Positions 21,411 through 28,480 of a stretch of 38,555 nucleotides of DNA are shown piece after piece. The first letter of the stretch is position 1, and each line of letters starts with the position of its first letter. Below the pieces are notes generated by a model that worked only from the letters and a program-made list of their open reading frames with translations, was not told the origin of the DNA and ran no database searches. Source of the DNA: Candidatus Paceibacterota bacterium (GTDB taxonomy: Bacteria > Patescibacteriota > Minisyncoccia > Phycocordibacterales > WO2-35-19); NCBI GenBank assembly GCA_036517255.1, contig DATDXE010000001.1, positions 1 through 38,555 on the forward strand, in the 5' to 3' direction. The translations under genes and the position numbers were made by a program.

Positions 21411-21524
21411 ATCAAAGAACTTCTCCTTTCTCCTGAATCGTCCCACAAAAATTCTGCGGGACCAAGACAGGAGCCGAGCATTCCCGAAGGTTTGCTCGGC
21501 CACCAAAAGAATCGAAAAGAATGT

Positions 21525-22136
21525 TCACTCCACTTTCCGCACCTCAGCGTATTCAGCAAGGTACACTCGTGTCCCGCTGAAGTCGCCGGTGAGTGGAATA
21601 GCAAAATTGGGTCCATTGACCCCATCGACTACGATGTGCCGCTGGGTGCCCGGATCGCAGACGAAGATATCACCAACTCGCAGTTGATGGAAGTATGCAG
21701 GCGGCAAGTCCAGATACTTTTCTAGGGAAAGGTAATGATTACCGGCATCTATCTCTACTTGTCTCAAATGGAGGGGTTCTTCCCAGCGATCGATGAAGGA
21801 ATAGCCGACCCACCGCATCGTAACTTGGCCACCTCTCCGCTTGTTGGGTCTGGCTTGGTCTATGACCTTAGCCTTCCCATCTTCAAACAGAGCAGTAATC
21901 CATCGACTGTTGTCGACAGGATTAAGATGAAGGTTGAAATCAAGAAGATCGTTCCTGCCAAAGACAAAAACTCCCTCCTTTTCCTCTACTCCAACCTTAA
22001 CCTTGCCATGGCAGGTATTGAAATCCATCTGCCCGATTGAGACCCTTTTGCCGGTAAACACTTCAATGGCCTGACGAATGTTCTCCAACTGACTACAGTA
22101 TGTGGCAGTCAGAATAGGTTGTTTCTTTCGGAACAT
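21525..22136 (-). CDS. Hypothetical protein (203 residues), first gene of the SD operon
   Basis: I do not recognise this family. The protein is soluble and beta-rich, with two cysteines (YCSQL, NTCHG) and Trp/Arg-rich strands (RRGGQVTMRWVGYSFIDRW). A TAGGAG motif 8 bases before the ATG is a clear SD. A promoter with TTGCAA (22226-22231), 16 bp spacing and an extended TGA-TACAAT lies about 65 bp upstream. The GC content is higher than in the flanking kinase island. It heads a four-gene minus-strand operon with 21159, 20681 and 20080. Confidence 0.6.
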   Translation of the reverse strand: MFRKKQPILTATYCSQLENIRQAIEVFTGKRVSIGQMDFNTCHGKVKVGVEEKEGVFVFGRNDLLDFNLHLNPVDNSRWITALFEDGKAKVIDQARPNKRRGGQVTMRWVGYSFIDRWEEPLHLRQVEIDAGNHYLSLEKYLDLPPAYFHQLRVGDIFVCDPGTQRHIVVDGVNGPNFAIPLTGDFSGTRVYLAEYAEVRKVE

Positions 22137-22143
22137 TTTGCAC

Positions 22144-22251
22144 TCCTAGTTCAAGGAACGGACTGGGAAAACCCAGTGGTCACAGTTCAGTGACTCTGGC
22201 CGCATTGTATCAAAATTGTAAGATTTTGCAAGTATTTTGTAAGTTTGTAAA
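22144..22251 (-). promoter_or_regulatory. Promoter with phased TTGTAAG repeats
   Basis: On the minus strand -35 TTGCAA (22226-22231) and an extended -10 TGA-TACAAT (22204-22212) are 16 bp apart. Four related heptamers, TTGTAAG (22216), TTGCAAG (22226), TTGTAAG (22237) and TTGTAAA (22245), overlap the promoter with spacings of 10, 11 and 8 bp, suggesting an operator. The leader contains a short ACTGGG-TTTT-CCCAGT hairpin. Confidence 0.6.
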
Positions 22252-22316
22252 TAGCGACTCAAAAAATGTCTGGATGACTATATTCAAGACATATTTACTT
22301 AGTTAACTCCCTAAAT

Positions 22317-22339
22317 CACCCAATATTTGCCCTTGGGTG
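22317..22339. repeat. Short hairpin downstream of the terminase-like gene
   Basis: CACCCA pairs with TGGGTG around an 11-base loop, 18 bases past the stop of the gene at 22357-23007. Otherwise 22252-22356 shows no gene. Confidence 0.3.
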
Positions 22340-22356
22340 CCTCGGGGTTGAGAGTT

Positions 22357-23007
22357 TTACTCCATTTTTACCTTATTATGCCCTTGCGATAAATCTGACA
22401 CGATTCCGTTAGCTATTAATTCATCAACCCCTTCATCTGTTCCAAATACCTCTCGGGCGGCTTCTTTGAGAGCTTTTATTATTTCCTTCGTATCTATCTG
22501 AATACCTGTAGCAATATTCACATTATTTATCTGGGGTTGTAGCACTTCTGTTCCATCCGGCACACGAGCTTTTTGAGCAAATCTAGGATGTCGTCTTTCC
22601 AAAAACCATCTGACGGTCGCTAAATCTTTCACACCCTCCTCGTTTAAGGTGTTCATAAATCTGATCATCTGCTTTCCTTCCGCCACATCTTCACAAGCAT
22701 CTTTTATGGCAGAAAACTCAGGGTGTATCTCGTTAAAATATTGCCACTGACCTTTGGTGATTTCGGCATAAACCCAAGCTGCCGTAACGGGTAAATTACT
22801 TTTAAAGCCGGCAATAAGTTTTTCGACTTTTCTTCTATCCATCCACCACGCATTGGCACTTTTCTGCACATGAAATTCTCCGAAAAATGGGTCTAAAACA
22901 GTGTATGCAATATCTCTAACTTGTACTCCACTTGCAGTGGCAATTACAGCTGTATCTTCGAGGACTAGCAAGTCATCATGATTATTTATTATCAATGTTT
23001 CTTCCAC
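22357..23007 (-). CDS. Terminase-small-subunit-like / homeodomain-like protein
   Basis: In this 216-residue protein, residues about 58-150 form a helix-rich segment with the rhythm of phage terminase small subunits: KVEKLIAGFKSNLPVTAA, WQYFNEIHPEFSAIKDACE and then ATVRWFLERRHPRFAQKA. The last, WFLERRHP-x-F, is common in these DNA-packaging proteins. There is no large terminase nearby, so it may be a remnant or a DNA-binding protein of other use. The start is GTG 23007, with a minus-strand AATAAT box ending 6 nt before it. It is divergent from the kinase gene. Confidence 0.5.
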   Translation of the reverse strand: MEETLIINNHDDLLVLEDTAVIATASGVQVRDIAYTVLDPFFGEFHVQKSANAWWMDRRKVEKLIAGFKSNLPVTAAWVYAEITKGQWQYFNEIHPEFSAIKDACEDVAEGKQMIRFMNTLNEEGVKDLATVRWFLERRHPRFAQKARVPDGTEVLQPQINNVNIATGIQIDTKEIIKALKEAAREVFGTDEGVDELIANGIVSDLSQGHNKVKME

Positions 23008-23057
23008 TCATACATTATTTCACCTACAAAATGGATTAAAATAGGAGTTTTTCACAA

Positions 23058-23080
23058 TTACTGCATGGGTAGTGCAGTAA
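23058..23080. promoter_or_regulatory. Palindromic operator candidate before the kinase gene
   Basis: A perfect 8-bp inverted repeat, TTACTGCA and TGCAGTAA, with a 7-base spacer overlaps the expected -35 position of the kinase promoter (-10 at 23095-23100). It fits a dimeric repressor site controlling the kinase operon and possibly the divergent gene. Confidence 0.55.
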
Positions 23081-23094
23081 ATTATTGAAGATGC

Positions 23095-23100
23095 TAATAT
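23095..23100 (+). promoter_or_regulatory. Extended -10 box of the kinase operon
   Basis: TGC-TAATAT lies 8 nt before the ATG at 23109. The nonamer equals the secA extended -10. A leaderless or nearly leaderless transcript is predicted. Confidence 0.5.
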
Positions 23101-23108
23101 CATTTTAA

Positions 23109-23891
23109 ATGCAGACACTAACAGTAGATTTTCAAAAGAGATATGACATAGCGGAAGTGCTGAATTGTTTTAATGGTGGGCAAAAGACTGTTTACATTAT
23201 TAAAGACAAGAGCGGTAAAAAGATGGCAATGAAAGTCTTTATTGACTGCACTTCTAGGGATATACAGGAATTGGATATTTTAAGCAGATTTAATTCTGTA
23301 GATGGGATATCAAAAATAATTAAAATTGAAGATTATCAAGGTAAACCAATTCTTTTCGAAGAATACATCGATGCCCCTGATCTTCAGGATATTATGAATT
23401 CATATCAGGGTGATGTAAGCAAGGTTAAAGATTTAATTAAAAATGTTGCCCACATATTAAAGCCAATTTGGGTCGAAAGAATTATACACAGAGATCTTAA
23501 GCCAAAAAACATAAAAATTCTTGAATCTAATAAACCTGTCATATTAGATTTTGGGATCGCAAGAGATTTATCGGCGCAATCACTCACTGCTACTGGAGAT
23601 AGCCAGCCTATGAGTTGGGATTATGCCGCTCCCGAGCAATATAGTCGAGATAAAAATACAATAAGTTATCGTACAGACTTCTTTTCTTTAGGCGTTATTG
23701 CGTATAGACTTTACTATCAAAAACATCCATTTGGTAATACCAAGGCAGAAATCGAGCAAAAATTTTTAAGTAAAAATAATATTTTTGATCTCATACCAAA
23801 TGATTCGCTAAACAATTTTTTTCTTGCTACCTTAATGATTAATCCGTCAGGCCGACCTAGGAATGTAGAGATGCTTGTCAAAACATTATAA
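23109..23891 (+). CDS. Hanks-type Ser/Thr protein kinase
   Basis: This 260-residue protein is essentially a bare kinase domain. Lys42 (AMKVF) and Glu54 form the ATP-binding pair, the catalytic loop is HRDLKPKN (Asp129), the metal-binding motif is DFG (Asp147), and the activation segment ends with APEQ (174-177) followed by Asp190 in the F helix. The Gly-rich loop is reduced (FNGGQKTVY). It has no membrane or sensor domain, unlike PASTA kinases. Its 3' end lies 13 bases before the start of the barrel-like gene. A PP2C phosphatase at 25727-26386 is the obvious antagonist. All catalytic residues are present, so it should be active. Confidence 0.92.
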   Translation: MQTLTVDFQKRYDIAEVLNCFNGGQKTVYIIKDKSGKKMAMKVFIDCTSRDIQELDILSRFNSVDGISKIIKIEDYQGKPILFEEYIDAPDLQDIMNSYQGDVSKVKDLIKNVAHILKPIWVERIIHRDLKPKNIKILESNKPVILDFGIARDLSAQSLTATGDSQPMSWDYAAPEQYSRDKNTISYRTDFFSLGVIAYRLYYQKHPFGNTKAEIEQKFLSKNNIFDLIPNDSLNNFFLATLMINPSGRPRNVEMLVKTL

Positions 23892-23897
23892 TATACT
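23892..23897 (+). promoter_or_regulatory. -10 box before the barrel-like gene
   Basis: TATACT lies 7 nt before ATG 23905, between the kinase stop and this start. It could give a second, leaderless transcript. Confidence 0.4.
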
Positions 23898-23904
23898 TAT
23901 CAAT

Positions 23905-25059
23905 ATGAAATTGTTACATCAACTCGGTCATAATCATAAATGGGCACTAGATGCATTTTTCGAAAATAATATTGGTGATGGTTTTATATTGTCCGCATTT
24001 AGTATTGAAAAAGAAAAAATAGGGCAGATTTTAAGTGGATATTCGCCAGACAAATATTTACCCGTTTCTTTTTTGGATCTTCAATTTTACGCAGGTAAGG
24101 ACTCATTAGGGGGCAAGCTCGATACATATGGGTTCCATCCGATAAATCACAAGACAGAAGATACTGAGGTCAGCACACTTGATGCTGTTATGGCTGGAGT
24201 TAAATTTCAAGAAAAACTCGGTTTTAAAAATATATTGATACCAAATATATATATAGATCCAGAAAATCCTGATAGAACCGGGCGTCTTATAAAAGAAATT
24301 AATAAGAGAATTTCAAAAGAAAGAAAAGAAAATATTTTATATTTCATGACCATTCCTATTATTGGTTCAGTAATTGATAATGATAGCGATGTTGAAAAAC
24401 TATTACAAGAATTGACGGATATGGACATTTGTTTTGATGGATATTATGTGGTATGTGAATCAAACTTAGAATTTAAGAAAAAAATTAGTACTGATTATAA
24501 ATACTATATAAATCTTAGTAAAATTCTTACTACATTGAAAAAGCAGGATTTTAAAACCATGCTTGGATTTTCTAATATCGATGCTCTGGTTTTTTCTACC
24601 ATGGCAGACATTGATTATATTACTATTGGTACTTATGAAAATCTTCGGAAATTTAGCATAAAAAGGTTTACCGAAGAAAGTAATGGGGGAGCTTCTGAGG
24701 GTTGGTATTACTCTGGGAAGATTCTTAATTTTATTAAAGCTCGTCAAATAGAAATCTTTCGTGGCAAAGGACTCTTAAATCTTATAAAAAATCAAGATAA
24801 TGTATTTTCCGATGTAATCTTGACTGAGGGGTATCAATGGAATACACATAGACCAGATGTTCATAAAAATTATCTAGTTGAAATTTCAAGACAACTTAAA
24901 GAACTAAACTCTAGAGAGGTTTCTAATCGTTCAAAATATTTCATTGAGATTGTGGAGAAATCAAGGGGGCTATACCATGACCTTGAATCAAAAGGAGTAT
25001 ATCTAGACGATGAAAGTTCTAATTACCATCTGGCAACATGGCTATCGGTAATAAAATAA
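23905..25059 (+). CDS. Unknown barrel-like protein in the kinase/phosphatase island
   Basis: I do not recognise this protein of about 384 residues. Repeated alternation of hydrophobic strands and helices (for example FKNILIPNIYIDPENPD, NILYFMTIPIIGSVID, CFDGYYVVCES, DYITIGTYENLRKFSIKRF) suggests an alpha/beta barrel, followed by a helical C-terminal part. It has no signal peptide or membrane helix. ATG 23905 is preferred; an upstream in-frame start overlaps the kinase. The stop codon is directly adjacent to the stop of the convergent nuclease-like gene. Its fixed place beside kinase, PP2C and a PD-(D/E)XK-like protein suggests it is an effector or a regulated enzyme. Confidence 0.7.
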   Translation: MKLLHQLGHNHKWALDAFFENNIGDGFILSAFSIEKEKIGQILSGYSPDKYLPVSFLDLQFYAGKDSLGGKLDTYGFHPINHKTEDTEVSTLDAVMAGVKFQEKLGFKNILIPNIYIDPENPDRTGRLIKEINKRISKERKENILYFMTIPIIGSVIDNDSDVEKLLQELTDMDICFDGYYVVCESNLEFKKKISTDYKYYINLSKILTTLKKQDFKTMLGFSNIDALVFSTMADIDYITIGTYENLRKFSIKRFTEESNGGASEGWYYSGKILNFIKARQIEIFRGKGLLNLIKNQDNVFSDVILTEGYQWNTHRPDVHKNYLVEISRQLKELNSREVSNRSKYFIEIVEKSRGLYHDLESKGVYLDDESSNYHLATWLSVIK

Positions 25060-25725
25060 TCAGAAATCAGTCTGAAATAGTAAGTGTTCGTTAAGAGCTA
25101 TTCTCATATTCTCTGATACGGGAGCGGTTTCAACAGGCGTATATATTACTTCAATACCCCTATCTCTTGAGACACTTGCTAAACCAACATTATATTTCTT
25201 AAATATCTCAATATTTTCAGATGGAATTTTTATATTTTCGTAGGGGAGAAATACAAATGATTTGTTTGAAAACCATTTATATCTGTAAGCTTGTTTAAGA
25301 GCCTGTTTCCAATTATGGAGTTTGGCTTCTATGGCTACTGAATCCGTTAATATATCTTGGTATTTTTTGTGTGATATATAGTGACCTTTCCTATAAATAA
25401 TGAATTCTTCTTCCATCAAAGAAGACAATGCAGACCTTATTTTTTTCTCTGGAGATTTTGTAATGTATACAATATCATCAAAAGACACTTTTTTTTCTTT
25501 TCCAATTAGGTTCAATAAGGATATGTCAAAATAAGCTAGAAAATTTTTTCTCTGCAAATTTGTCTGATCGTAGCTTACGGCTACGACATCAGCTATACCA
25601 TATCCTAAATTTAATTCAGTAAAAACTTTTTGGTTTCTTCCTTTTAGGAAAGAATCATTGTTCAAGTCCAAATAAGATGTTATGCAAGATACTAATTCTC
25701 TCTCAGATTTAAAAGTTGTATTCAT
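25060..25725 (-). CDS. PD-(D/E)XK-like protein with inserted winged helix
   Basis: The 221-residue protein shows an N-terminal helix, then FTELNLGYGIADVVAV with Asp46, and later VAIEAKLHNWKQALKQAYRYK with Glu133 and Lys135, followed by SFVFLP. Asp, then Glu-x-Lys and a Gln-containing helix, is the signature of the PD-(D/E)XK nuclease fold. Between the two halves, residues about 66-123 look like a winged helix (FDDIVYITKSPEKKIRSALSSL), probably DNA- or RNA-sensing. Whether it cuts is unknown. One base separates its start from the PP2C stop, so both are cotranscribed, and it converges tail-to-tail with the barrel gene. Confidence 0.65.
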   Translation of the reverse strand: MNTTFKSERELVSCITSYLDLNNDSFLKGRNQKVFTELNLGYGIADVVAVSYDQTNLQRKNFLAYFDISLLNLIGKEKKVSFDDIVYITKSPEKKIRSALSSLMEEEFIIYRKGHYISHKKYQDILTDSVAIEAKLHNWKQALKQAYRYKWFSNKSFVFLPYENIKIPSENIEIFKKYNVGLASVSRDRGIEVIYTPVETAPVSENMRIALNEHLLFQTDF

Positions 25726-25726
25726 A

Positions 25727-26386
25727 TTAATAAATCAAGATATAGGAAGAGTCATCTAGATTTTTATTTTTAATTTCAGCAGAAAGAGATTTTTTTATGT
25801 TCAATGAATTTTTAAAATTTAATATACTATGAAATCTTGATAGATTTTTTTCTAGTATTGTATAAAAACCATCTGAACAAAGTAACATTTTCTTATCTTT
25901 TATATCTACTTGAAGGTCAGAAAAATCTTCTCTCTCTAATTCTAACATTCCCAAGTATTTAGTGACAACATTTTTGTTATGCATAAGGCTATCGTCTTCG
26001 GATAATTGCTTGATATATTGTGGACTGATTTCGTATATGCGTGAATCCCCAAGATTAGAAATTACTGCCAAGTTCTCTTTACCAGAAATATATATTGCAC
26101 TGTATGTAGTAAAAGGACTATCTAAATTTGACTCTGCAATTATCAAGTTAGATTCAAACATCATATCAGAAAGATTGTATATATTTAATGAAGATAGTTT
26201 TATGTAATTTTTTTCAATATAATCTACTGCTAGATCTATTCCCTTGTTCGCTTCTGGTGCAGAGCTTATGCCATCAAAAAGCACTGACAATAATGATTCA
26301 CCCCATTTTGTTGTAAATATCCTATCTTTGTTATCATTTCTTTCAATTCCCTTTATAGAATCACTTATATAGTTTTTTGTCTCCAT
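25727..26386 (-). CDS. PP2C-type Ser/Thr protein phosphatase
   Basis: This short (219-residue) PP2C domain has the metal-site motifs in order: R-x-x-N-x-D type start (RNDNKD, Asp21), LFDGISS (Asp38), NLGDSRIY (Asp114), LCSDGFY (Asp172) and the terminal LDDSSYILI (Asp211/212). It would remove phosphate groups added by the kinase. The second motif deviates from the common DGMGG. A minus-strand TGT-TAAACT box ends 6 nt before the ATG, so the message is probably leaderless. It is the first gene of a two-gene operon with the nuclease-like protein. Confidence 0.9.
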   Translation of the reverse strand: METKNYISDSIKGIERNDNKDRIFTTKWGESLLSVLFDGISSAPEANKGIDLAVDYIEKNYIKLSSLNIYNLSDMMFESNLIIAESNLDSPFTTYSAIYISGKENLAVISNLGDSRIYEISPQYIKQLSEDDSLMHNKNVVTKYLGMLELEREDFSDLQVDIKDKKMLLCSDGFYTILEKNLSRFHSILNFKNSLNIKKSLSAEIKNKNLDDSSYILIY

Positions 26387-26392
26387 ACCTTA

Positions 26393-26398
26393 AGTTTA
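26393..26398 (-). promoter_or_regulatory. Extended -10 box of the PP2C operon
   Basis: TGT-TAAACT on the minus strand is followed by 6 bases and the ATG at 26386. The same TAAACT-N6-ATG arrangement occurs at 28469-28483. Confidence 0.5.
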
Positions 26399-26470
26399 AC
26401 ATTTATTAGCTATTTTGTGCCTAAGTCAATCTACAAAATAGACACTCTTTAGCTTTTTTATCTGATCTTT

Positions 26471-27193
26471 CTAAAGCTTCTCAAAAAGCATCTTAAAAAT
26501 AGATTTCTGAAAATCTACAAATCTGTCATTTTCTATAACAACTGCAGTCTCGGTATCGTAATCAATAAAAATCACTTTCCCATTCCCGATGATTTGAGTG
26601 ATGTTGTCCTCAAAAGGAATACTCACTGCCTTTGAAAACCTGTTCAAATTTTTATGTCTCTTTTCGTGAGTTTTAAGATTTGTGATTACATATTTATCTA
26701 TGTCCCCCGTAGCTCCAGCTCGCTTCCAATAAAGTGATGGGTAATAGCGTTTATTCTTCTTGTAATCTTTTGGTGATTCATAGCGGTAAACAACCTCCCC
26801 CTTTTTAGTTCCAGATATAAGCTGTTCATAGACAGTGGCGATACCTTCTTTGTCTTCAAAAAAGGAAATTTTGGGTTTCCTGTCTTTGTTGTGAAAAACA
26901 TCAAGTAGAGTTGGTAAAGCTAGATTTACATTTTCAATTTGTTTTTTAGATAGAGCGGAAATAGTGGCAGGTGATTCTGCTTTGTAGACAATTCTCTTAC
27001 CTTTCACAAATTTGCTTACGAGGTTGGAAGATGTAAGTTCGGGCAAGCTCTTGTATATAGCCGGTCTATGTTTACCTGTTAATTGAGCCAATTCAGCTAT
27101 AGAGCAAGAACCCTTTTTGAGAAGGGTAAGGTAAATTTTCTCGGCAATACCGCTAAATCCTAATTGTCTTAAAACTCCTTTTATTTCTTTCAT
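26471..27193 (-). CDS. TrmB-like transcriptional regulator
   Basis: The 240-residue protein has an N-terminal winged helix-turn-helix of the TrmB type: LGFSGIAEKIYLTLLKKG, then CSIAELAQLTGKHRPAIYKSL and a wing LVSKFVKGKRIVYKAE. The C-terminal ligand-binding region (about 105-240) includes VYEQLISGTKKGEVVYRY. TrmB-type regulators often sense sugars or metabolites. It is divergent from the histidine phosphatase gene and could control that cluster. A full promoter (-35 TTGCAA 27228-27233, 17 bp, -10 TAATAT 27205-27210) precedes it. Confidence 0.82.
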   Translation of the reverse strand: MKEIKGVLRQLGFSGIAEKIYLTLLKKGSCSIAELAQLTGKHRPAIYKSLPELTSSNLVSKFVKGKRIVYKAESPATISALSKKQIENVNLALPTLLDVFHNKDRKPKISFFEDKEGIATVYEQLISGTKKGEVVYRYESPKDYKKNKRYYPSLYWKRAGATGDIDKYVITNLKTHEKRHKNLNRFSKAVSIPFEDNITQIIGNGKVIFIDYDTETAVVIENDRFVDFQKSIFKMLFEKL

Positions 27194-27204
27194 AAAGCGA
27201 ACTG

Positions 27205-27233
27205 ATATTAGTACACTTCTGGTTCACTTGCAA
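27205..27233 (-). promoter_or_regulatory. Sigma-70-like promoter of the TrmB-like gene
   Basis: On the minus strand, TTGCAA and TAATAT are separated by exactly 17 bp, and the ATG lies 11 bases after the -10. This is one of the few promoters here with a good -35. Confidence 0.6.
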
Positions 27234-27358
27234 GCTTGTATTTTAAAGTCTTTTTAGAAGATAACAAAAAATACATCAAATTGACGACATCTCCAAGCGA
27301 GGAAAGTATTTCTCTACTACCTTGTTATTAGAAGTTGAACTTTGAAAAAGGAGAAAAT

Positions 27359-28405
27359 ATGAGTTTACCATCATTGATCGTTTTGGTTCGTCACGGAGAA
27401 TCTGAGGGTAATGTTAAAGGCCCTACAGACATCTCTTTTGAGAACAAAGCCAACCACCAATTTGTTTTGTCGGAAAAAGGAAAGGAGGAATCTCGAGTGA
27501 CAGGCGAATATCTGAGAGCAAAATATGGCAAGTTTGATGCCTATCTCTGCTCTACTTTTGTTCGCACGCAGGAGACCCTCTCCTTGATGTACCCAGAAGT
27601 AACGCCAAATATTGAATTTCGACTCGACGAATTGTGGCGAGGTATTTGGCACGCCATGACTGAGGAAGATGTAGACAAGTATTATCCGAAGGAACGGGCT
27701 ATCAGTGAAAGAGAGGGTTGGTATCACTACAGAGCTCCCGGTGGGCAAAACGGCACTGATATAGAGCTTATGATCTGCTCTTTCTTGTCACACCTGCGTG
27801 AGTTCTACGGAGACAAGAGGATACTTATCGTTGGGCATGGAACTTGGATGATCTTTCTGTGGCGATTAATGTGCGGCCACTCACTGGCTGACGCTGAAGC
27901 CAGATACAAAAACAACAAGTTCAAGAATGCCTCGGTGACAGTTATGGAGAAAAAGAATGATCGTTTGGTTTTGGTCACCGATAATTATGTACCTCAAGTT
28001 GAACCACCAAAGGTGACCAGATCTCGTATGAAAAAATGGTACGAGCATGATTCTTGGGTAACTCCGGAAGAAGTTGAGAAAGCCACTCAGGATCTGAAGT
28101 CCTTCATGACCACGGATCGCTGGCATGGGCTTATAAGTAAGCTCGGACAAACTCAACAACGGATAAAGGTCTACGAATGGCAAGATGCCTGTGATGATTA
28201 CGATGTCATGTATATCACAGGAGATGGTTTCGTGGGTCGCCACAGTCAGCCGCTAGAGGATTTAACCGAGGTCGTTGAGAACTTCATGACCCATGATTTC
28301 TATGGAGCCAGATCTGATGGAGGAAATTGGATGATGAAAAGACACCCAAAAGATTTTCTTCCTTGGCTAGAGTCCCAATGTTCCTTTCAGGGTGTTCCAA
28401 AGTAA
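27359..28405 (+). CDS. Histidine phosphatase (phosphoglycerate mutase-like) with C-terminal extension
   Basis: The 348-residue protein begins with the phosphohistidine motif VLVRHGESEGN (His12) and contains STFVRTQET (Arg69), LDELW (Glu91) and IVGHGT (His160). These are the catalytic set of the histidine phosphatase branch 1 superfamily. The last 150 residues (from about 200) are an uncharacterised extension rich in Trp, Asp and charged residues. A clear SD (AAAGGAG, 7 bases before ATG 27359) decides the start and is unusual in this window. The substrate cannot be read from sequence. It opens the enzyme cluster to 31265. Confidence 0.85.
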   Translation: MSLPSLIVLVRHGESEGNVKGPTDISFENKANHQFVLSEKGKEESRVTGEYLRAKYGKFDAYLCSTFVRTQETLSLMYPEVTPNIEFRLDELWRGIWHAMTEEDVDKYYPKERAISEREGWYHYRAPGGQNGTDIELMICSFLSHLREFYGDKRILIVGHGTWMIFLWRLMCGHSLADAEARYKNNKFKNASVTVMEKKNDRLVLVTDNYVPQVEPPKVTRSRMKKWYEHDSWVTPEEVEKATQDLKSFMTTDRWHGLISKLGQTQQRIKVYEWQDACDDYDVMYITGDGFVGRHSQPLEDLTEVVENFMTHDFYGARSDGGNWMMKRHPKDFLPWLESQCSFQGVPK

Positions 28406-28421
28406 CAGACCTACAAAACTT

Positions 28422-28454
28422 GCCACTGGTAAAAAATCCAGTGGCTTTCTTTTT
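28422..28454 (+). terminator. Terminator after the histidine phosphatase gene
   Basis: GCCACTGG pairs with CCAGTGGC around an A-rich loop and is followed by TTTCTTTTT. It is a typical Rho-independent terminator. Confidence 0.85.
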
Positions 28455-28468
28455 AGGCAAATTTTGTC

Positions 28469-28474
28469 TAAACT
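28469..28474 (+). promoter_or_regulatory. -10 box of the isochorismatase-to-methyltransferase operon
   Basis: TAAACT lies 6 nt before ATG 28481 and just after the terminator. It matches the PP2C -10 in sequence and spacing. Confidence 0.5.
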
Positions 28475-28480
28475 GATCGT

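Larger units (their letters stand above)
15797..23007. mobile_element. Accessory block around a serine recombinase (boundaries uncertain)
   Basis: Between secA and the kinase island lie a large serine recombinase, a possible replication protein, several unknown genes and a terminase-small-subunit-like gene, nearly all on the minus strand. This is consistent with an integrated plasmid- or phage-like element. I did not find a convincing pair of attachment sites; a weak similarity exists between about 15798-15825 and 22303-22332. The right end is a guess and could lie further to the right. Confidence 0.4.

Noticed and set aside
21202-22040. Plus-strand ORFs opposite the SD operon
   Set aside because: The minus-strand genes have SD sites, a promoter and coherent spacing. 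The plus ORFs are their shadows.
15798-22335. Pair of att-like sequences (TAACCTCCTAAATCGC and TAACTCCCTAAATCAC)
   Set aside because: The match is short, gapped and in AT-rich sequence. It is too weak to define element ends.
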